This document shows positions 61,301-64,000 of a stretch of DNA of 64,000 bases, piece after piece. The DNA comes from CAZCTC01 sp964501335. GTDB lineage: Bacteria > Chloroflexota > Anaerolineae > B4-G1 > SLSP01. The notes under the pieces were generated by a model. It did not search any database and had not been told where the DNA came from. It saw nothing but the letters and a program-made list of their open reading frames with translations. Position numbers and translations under genes: made by a program. Position 1 is the first letter of the stretch, and each line of letters starts with the position of its first letter. Where the stretch lies: contig CAZCTC010000011.1 of assembly GCA_964501335.1 (NCBI GenBank), positions 62,001 to 126,000 of the forward strand. The letters run 5' to 3'.

Positions 61301-62412
61301 CGGCGACGGCGGCGTCGGGGGCGGAGGCGCTGGCCCGGGTGCGGGACGGCCGGGACTGCGATCTGGTGTTGAGTGAGATGTATCTTCCCGGCATGGACGG
61401 GTTGATGTTGGCGACAGAGTTGCAGTCGGGGCTGGCACAGAATACGTCGGTGATTTTATTGATGCCGGTGGGGGCGGCGCGAGCCCTGCCTTCGATGCAG
61501 GCGGCGGTGGGCACGTTGAACCGTCCTGTGCGGCCGGCGGAGTTGTATCAGTTGTTGCTGGAGCATTTCTCTGGAGCCCCGATTCCTGTCAAGCCGGCGA
61601 CCATGGTCAGTCCGGATCTCGATGCCACGATGGGGAGCCAATGGCCGCTGCGGATTTTGCTGGCGGAAGACAACCCGGTTAATCAGAAGGTGGCATTGTT
61701 GTTGCTGGAGCGGTTGGGGTATGAGGCGGATGTGGCGGTTAACGGTCTGGAGACGCTGATGGCGCTGCGGGCTCAACCTTACGATGTCATCTTGATGGAT
61801 GTGCAGATGCCGGAGATGGATGGGTTGGAGGCGAGTCAGCGCATTCGGACGGAATATACGGCGGGGCCGCAGCCGCGGATTATCGCGATGACGGCGAATG
61901 CCATGCGGGGCGATCGGGAGCTCTGTCTGGCGGCCGGGATGGATGATTATATCAGCAAGCCGGTGCAGATCACGGATCTGGCGGCGGCGTTGCGACGCAG
62001 CGTGACCGGCGAGCCGGCGGTGGTGGTCGAAGCGCCGGCGGCAGTCGTTGAATTGGAATCTCCGGTGCTGGATGTGGATGTGTTGCGGCGGCTGCGGGAC
62101 GGCCTGGGCAAGCGCGGGGCTTCCAAAGTGCAGATTCTGGTCGACAGCTTTTATGACAGCGGGGTGCGGCTGCTGGGCGATCTGGAGTCGGCCCTGACGG
62201 AGGAACGTTATGAGGATCTGGAACGGGCTGCGCATACCCTGAAGTCGACCAGTGCGACGATGGGGGCATTGGCGCTGGCGGGATTGGCGCGGGAGCTGGA
62301 ATTTCGCACCCGGGAAGGGGCGCGCGACGGGGTAAACGAGCGTATTGCCCGTCTGCGGGAAGAATATCAGCGGACCGCTGCGGCTTTGGAGACCGCCCGT
62401 AAGGATTTATAA
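58369..62412 (+). CDS. Hybrid sensor histidine kinase with 7TM, PAS, two GAF, two REC and HPt domains
   Basis: 1347 residues. Order: seven membrane helices of the 7TM-HK type (1-225), PAS (about 235-330), GAF 1 (357-520), GAF 2 (530-690), HisKA with His714 in MSHEIRTPMNAIVG, HATPase (815-925), REC 1 (951-1065), REC 2 (1094-1210) and HPt with His1289 in AHTLKSTSATMGA. REC 2 has the phospho-acceptor Asp1144 in LMDVQMPEMDG. REC 1 has Glu1003 at that place (LSEMYLPGMDG) and Arg for the usual Lys near its end, so it probably cannot be phosphorylated in the normal way. The His-REC2-HPt chain should pass phosphate to a separate regulator, which is not in this window. Confidence 0.92.
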   Translation: MTVYYLLPLVVSGVVAGGLAIYAWQHRLVAGALPFSLLMLSMLCWSLGYFMELVSPAATDKLFWSNFAASLGYIYTPLGTLLLVLQYTGRNHWLTFRNVSVLAVIPVCTVLAVWTNSLGHQLWRIDLQRYYPIVNGLATIGQADGPMYWYVHAVYSYLLLGISGVMLVQSLFSRPAIYRRQTAILIVGMIVPLVLNVFFVSGLVDFNHYDPTALAFGISGIVMSWGLFRFRLFQMGPVAYATVIEGLSDGIVLLDAANRVTDVNPAAQMILGKTAEAVVGQPAEALLGDWPAVLALCRDWGIRQAEIARKATTGLEYYEVHISSLTDRRGRALGRAVMLHEITERKRVEREILRRNAELAVLNRVTVAMTSLTELRAILDATAREMVEIFKARSSGIALLDRNHEALRIVADYATDPNHQTTVGAVIRVAQSPASQYVLETGQSVVVQVPNALSDDPEDDQCLEDIPCTMIVPLYARGEVIGTIGIDLAEPQRRFSSEELALAETIAGQIAGAISNARLIEETERRLKELATLSEIGKLLSSTLQVEELLELIYEQTRRILYAENMLISFYDPLRHEVEFVFSNNAEEMLPKTRISADEGLTGHIIRTRTSVLIYGDSSAMGKELAEIMVGRKSASWLGVPMLIGEKVLGVIAVQHYTDPYAYDESHQALLEAVASQAAVALENARLYTETQQAQSAAETANRAKSDFLANMSHEIRTPMNAIVGLTTLLLETSLSSQQRDWVETVRNSSDTLLTIINDILDFSKIEAGRLELENQPFSVRECVESALDMVTTRAAEKGLHLACRIDPAVPVMVSGDSIRLRQVLLNLLSNAVKFTERGDVLVHVTAALAGGSDFYELHFIVEDTGIGISATNMERLFHSFSQVDASTTRKYGGTGLGLAISKRLSELMGGTAWGESEPGRGSKFHFTVQAVATAGERPAYLRSDQPMLQGKRVLVVDDHPFLRGLLVEWLQSWGIETATAASGAEALARVRDGRDCDLVLSEMYLPGMDGLMLATELQSGLAQNTSVILLMPVGAARALPSMQAAVGTLNRPVRPAELYQLLLEHFSGAPIPVKPATMVSPDLDATMGSQWPLRILLAEDNPVNQKVALLLLERLGYEADVAVNGLETLMALRAQPYDVILMDVQMPEMDGLEASQRIRTEYTAGPQPRIIAMTANAMRGDRELCLAAGMDDYISKPVQITDLAAALRRSVTGEPAVVVEAPAAVVELESPVLDVDVLRRLRDGLGKRGASKVQILVDSFYDSGVRLLGDLESALTEERYEDLERAAHTLKSTSATMGALALAGLARELEFRTREGARDGVNERIARLREEYQRTAAALETARKDL

Positions 62413-62630
62413 AGTTAGAGCCCATTTTTGGGGGGCGGCTTTCCGAAGCTGCCGAATAAATGAACAAAAAACGATCTGTGCTGTTAGTCCGGAAAAGCGG
62501 GTGAAAAAAAGCTTGTGTTTTGGCGCGCATTCTGATGCGCGCCAAAACACGAACAAAAAACTCTCTCTGCCTGCTTTGCACAGCGCGTCGGGTCTTACGG
62601 GGAGATTGTCAGTTGCGGGACGCGGAAAGG
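62413..62630. repeat. Degenerate and intact hairpins after the kinase gene
   Basis: A decayed hairpin near 62430-62462 is followed by a composite with hairpin 62515-62530/62535-62550 (perfect 16 bp, outer bases GTG/CAC in place of ATG/CAT), TCTG loop, A-run and the CAGCGCGTCGGGTC box. Confidence 0.72.
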
Positions 62631-63458
62631 TTATCCCACGCCGATGATTGATTCGCCGCCGTCGACCGGGATGACCGCTCCCGACAGCCAGGTCAGGCGG
62701 GGATCGGCCAGCACCACCAACATCTGAGCCACATCTTCCGGCGTCGTCAGCCGGTCGCCGGGATGGTGCGCCAGCACATCGTCGATGATGCGTTGGTAAT
62801 TGGGAATGGCATGAAGGGCGGGGGTATCGGTAATTCCCGGCATCAGGCAATTGACCGCAATTCCACGGGGGGCCAGTTCCAGTGCCAGCTGGCGGGCATG
62901 GCTTTCCAGGGCCGCCTTGGCCGCAGAGATGGCGCCGTAGTTGGGGATGACGCGATGGGAGCCGATGCTGGTCATGGCATAGATCCGGCTTCCTTTTTGC
63001 AGCAGGCCGGCCCGGACCAGATCCTGGGTCCAGTAGACGAGACTGTGGGCCATTACCCTCAGGGTCATTTCCAGTTGATCTTCGGCCAGTTCGTTCTCGG
63101 GAGCGGGGGCGATGAGTGGGCGCAGGCTGCCGAAGGCGAGGCTGTGGATGAGCATGTGGAGGGGTTGGTCGTGAAGCGTTTCGGTGAGCGCTGCAATGAC
63201 GCGAGGGCGTTTACGGGCATCGGCCGCATTGGTGTTGAAGAAGAGGGCCTGACTGCCGGCCGCCTGGACATCGGCGATGACGGCTTCGGCGCGTTCGAGG
63301 GTGGCACGGGTATCAAGGTGGACGCCGGCGATGTTCATGCCGGCGCGGGCCAGGGCACGGGCACTGGCAGCTCCGAAGCCGCTGGAGGCTCCGAGGATGA
63401 GCGCCCAACGCCCTTTCAGGGCCGGGAGCGCATCTGAGGCGACTTCTGTGTCCATCAT
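62631..63458 (-). CDS. SDR family oxidoreductase, FabI-like
   Basis: 275 residues, start with AAGGAGTTATAAACC. The Rossmann motif GASSGFGAASA binds NAD(P)H. The catalytic Tyr and Lys are spaced six apart (YGAISAAK), as in enoyl-ACP reductase FabI, and not three apart as in classical SDRs. HSLAFGSLRPLI matches the FabI segment after strand 4. It probably reduces an enoyl thioester, as a second or divergent FabI. It stands alone between repeats. Confidence 0.82.
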   Translation of the reverse strand: MMDTEVASDALPALKGRWALILGASSGFGAASARALARAGMNIAGVHLDTRATLERAEAVIADVQAAGSQALFFNTNAADARKRPRVIAALTETLHDQPLHMLIHSLAFGSLRPLIAPAPENELAEDQLEMTLRVMAHSLVYWTQDLVRAGLLQKGSRIYAMTSIGSHRVIPNYGAISAAKAALESHARQLALELAPRGIAVNCLMPGITDTPALHAIPNYQRIIDDVLAHHPGDRLTTPEDVAQMLVVLADPRLTWLSGAVIPVDGGESIIGVG

Positions 63459-64000
63459 GGTTTATAACTCCTTGCCTGAAAAATAATTCGGGTCGATGTT
63501 TTGCAGAAGGGGGACCCGGGTTAGATGATGTGCGATGGGTGCAATCATAACACTCTAATGCAATGCGGCAACAAAGGGGAAGAGAGCGTGTCGCCTGTGC
63601 GGCTCTGGAAAAGCCATATTTTTGTGCGCCTTCTGATGCGCACAAAAATATACACAAAAGAACTCTCTCCCCATCCAGCGCGGCGTATTTTACGGGGAAA
63701 GGGCCATTTGCGGGACGCTATGAGGCGGGGACCATGCCATAGAGCCCTATTTTCAGGACAGAAGGTCATGGCGGGGGCGGCACCCCGAAAGATGAAAATT
63801 CAGCGGAAGTAGACAGCGGCAAGTAGACAGTAGACAGCCCGTGTCGCCGGGGCGGCTCTGGAAAAGGGCTATGATTTCGTGCGCATTCTGATGCGCACGA
63901 AATCATCAACAAACAAATTCTCTCTTCCTATCCGGCGCGTCGTATCTTACCGTGCAAGGACTATTTGCGGGACGTTACAAGGCCGGGCCCTTACCATAGG
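63459..64000. repeat. Mosaic repeat block at the right edge
   Basis: Hairpin 63616-63631/63636-63651 (one mismatch) and hairpin 63871-63886/63891-63906 (perfect; outer bases ATGATTTC) in two reverse composites, with the CTATTTTCAGGACAG block and a TAGACAG run (63808-63840) between them. The second composite continues past the window edge. The first 80 bases should hold the promoter of the SDR gene. Confidence 0.75.

Noticed and set aside
12743..63840. TAGACAG runs as a CRISPR-like array
   Set aside because: Units are 7-10 bases with no unique spacers and no cas genes; they are simple repeats inside the composite.
2187..63906. All family hairpins as plain intrinsic terminators
   Set aside because: Several are upstream of genes, one lies inside a coding region, one lies between a T-box and ileS, and most lack a following T-run on the relevant strand. 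Only a few are placed as terminators.

Overview
The window looks like chromosomal DNA of a Chloroflexota bacterium, probably Anaerolineae-like. I infer this from secreted proteins and lipoproteins with Pro/Thr-rich linkers, a 'YLPIV' motif after a signal peptide, a eukaryote-like IleRS read from a T-box leader, a cytochrome bd cluster, and gene blocks separated by long mosaic repeats. There are no rRNA or tRNA genes, no CRISPR array, no phage genes and no transposase.

Layout. 0-3.3 kb: 3' end of a large protein with a glycine/alanine-rich membrane stretch, a secreted TIM-barrel-like protein, and a lone DUF3592-type membrane protein. 3.8-9.4 kb: an OYE-type flavin oxidoreductase, a beta-lactamase-fold serine hydrolase, a propeller-like protein and a low-GC DUF6273 gene. 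9.8-14.4 kb: four paralogous membrane proteins of unknown family plus a small lipoprotein. 14.5-15.9 kb: a PQQ sugar dehydrogenase-like lipoprotein. 16-23 kb: the cytochrome bd cluster in the order cydA-cydB-cydD-cydC on the minus strand, with a consensus sigma-70 promoter. cydD carries an in-frame palindromic repeat and cydC is set about 1 kb apart by repeats. 24-32 kb: an array of DUF3592 paralogs, two propeller-like partners, a zinc-ribbon protein and two C-terminal remnants. 32-41 kb: a membrane glycosyltransferase, a prenyltransferase-like alpha-toroid protein, an MFS exporter, a WD40-like lipoprotein and a DUF3298-type lipoprotein. 41-50.8 kb: an HTH-HATPase-STAS-like (DUF4325) regulator, an M55 D-aminopeptidase, two tandem alpha/beta hydrolases, pyruvate kinase, a zinc-ribbon membrane protein, RadC and an unknown membrane protein. 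51-64 kb: RidA, T-box-ileS, a PQQ-propeller protein, a 1347-residue hybrid histidine kinase and a FabI-like SDR.

The most unusual feature is the intergenic DNA. A dispersed family of more than 35 perfect or near-perfect hairpins, almost all with a TCTG (or CAGA) tetraloop, recurs in both orientations inside a conserved composite of about 150-250 bp. Stem sequences differ between copies but remain complementary, so the structure is conserved and not the sequence. Layered on this are a 97-bp element with 14-bp terminal inverted repeats (two copies of identical length), a two-hairpin element with 18-19-bp stems (three copies, one in frame inside cydD), a 228-bp inverted-repeat element with an 11-bp direct duplication between two convergent genes, and nested GC-rich inserts that interrupt hairpins. 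No mobilising enzyme is encoded here.

Genes with inferable joint roles are few. CydABDC form the bd oxidase and its assembly exporter. The T-box couples ileS to uncharged tRNA-Ile. The two paralog arrays (9.8-14 kb and 24-32 kb) are lineage-specific membrane protein expansions whose function I cannot assign.
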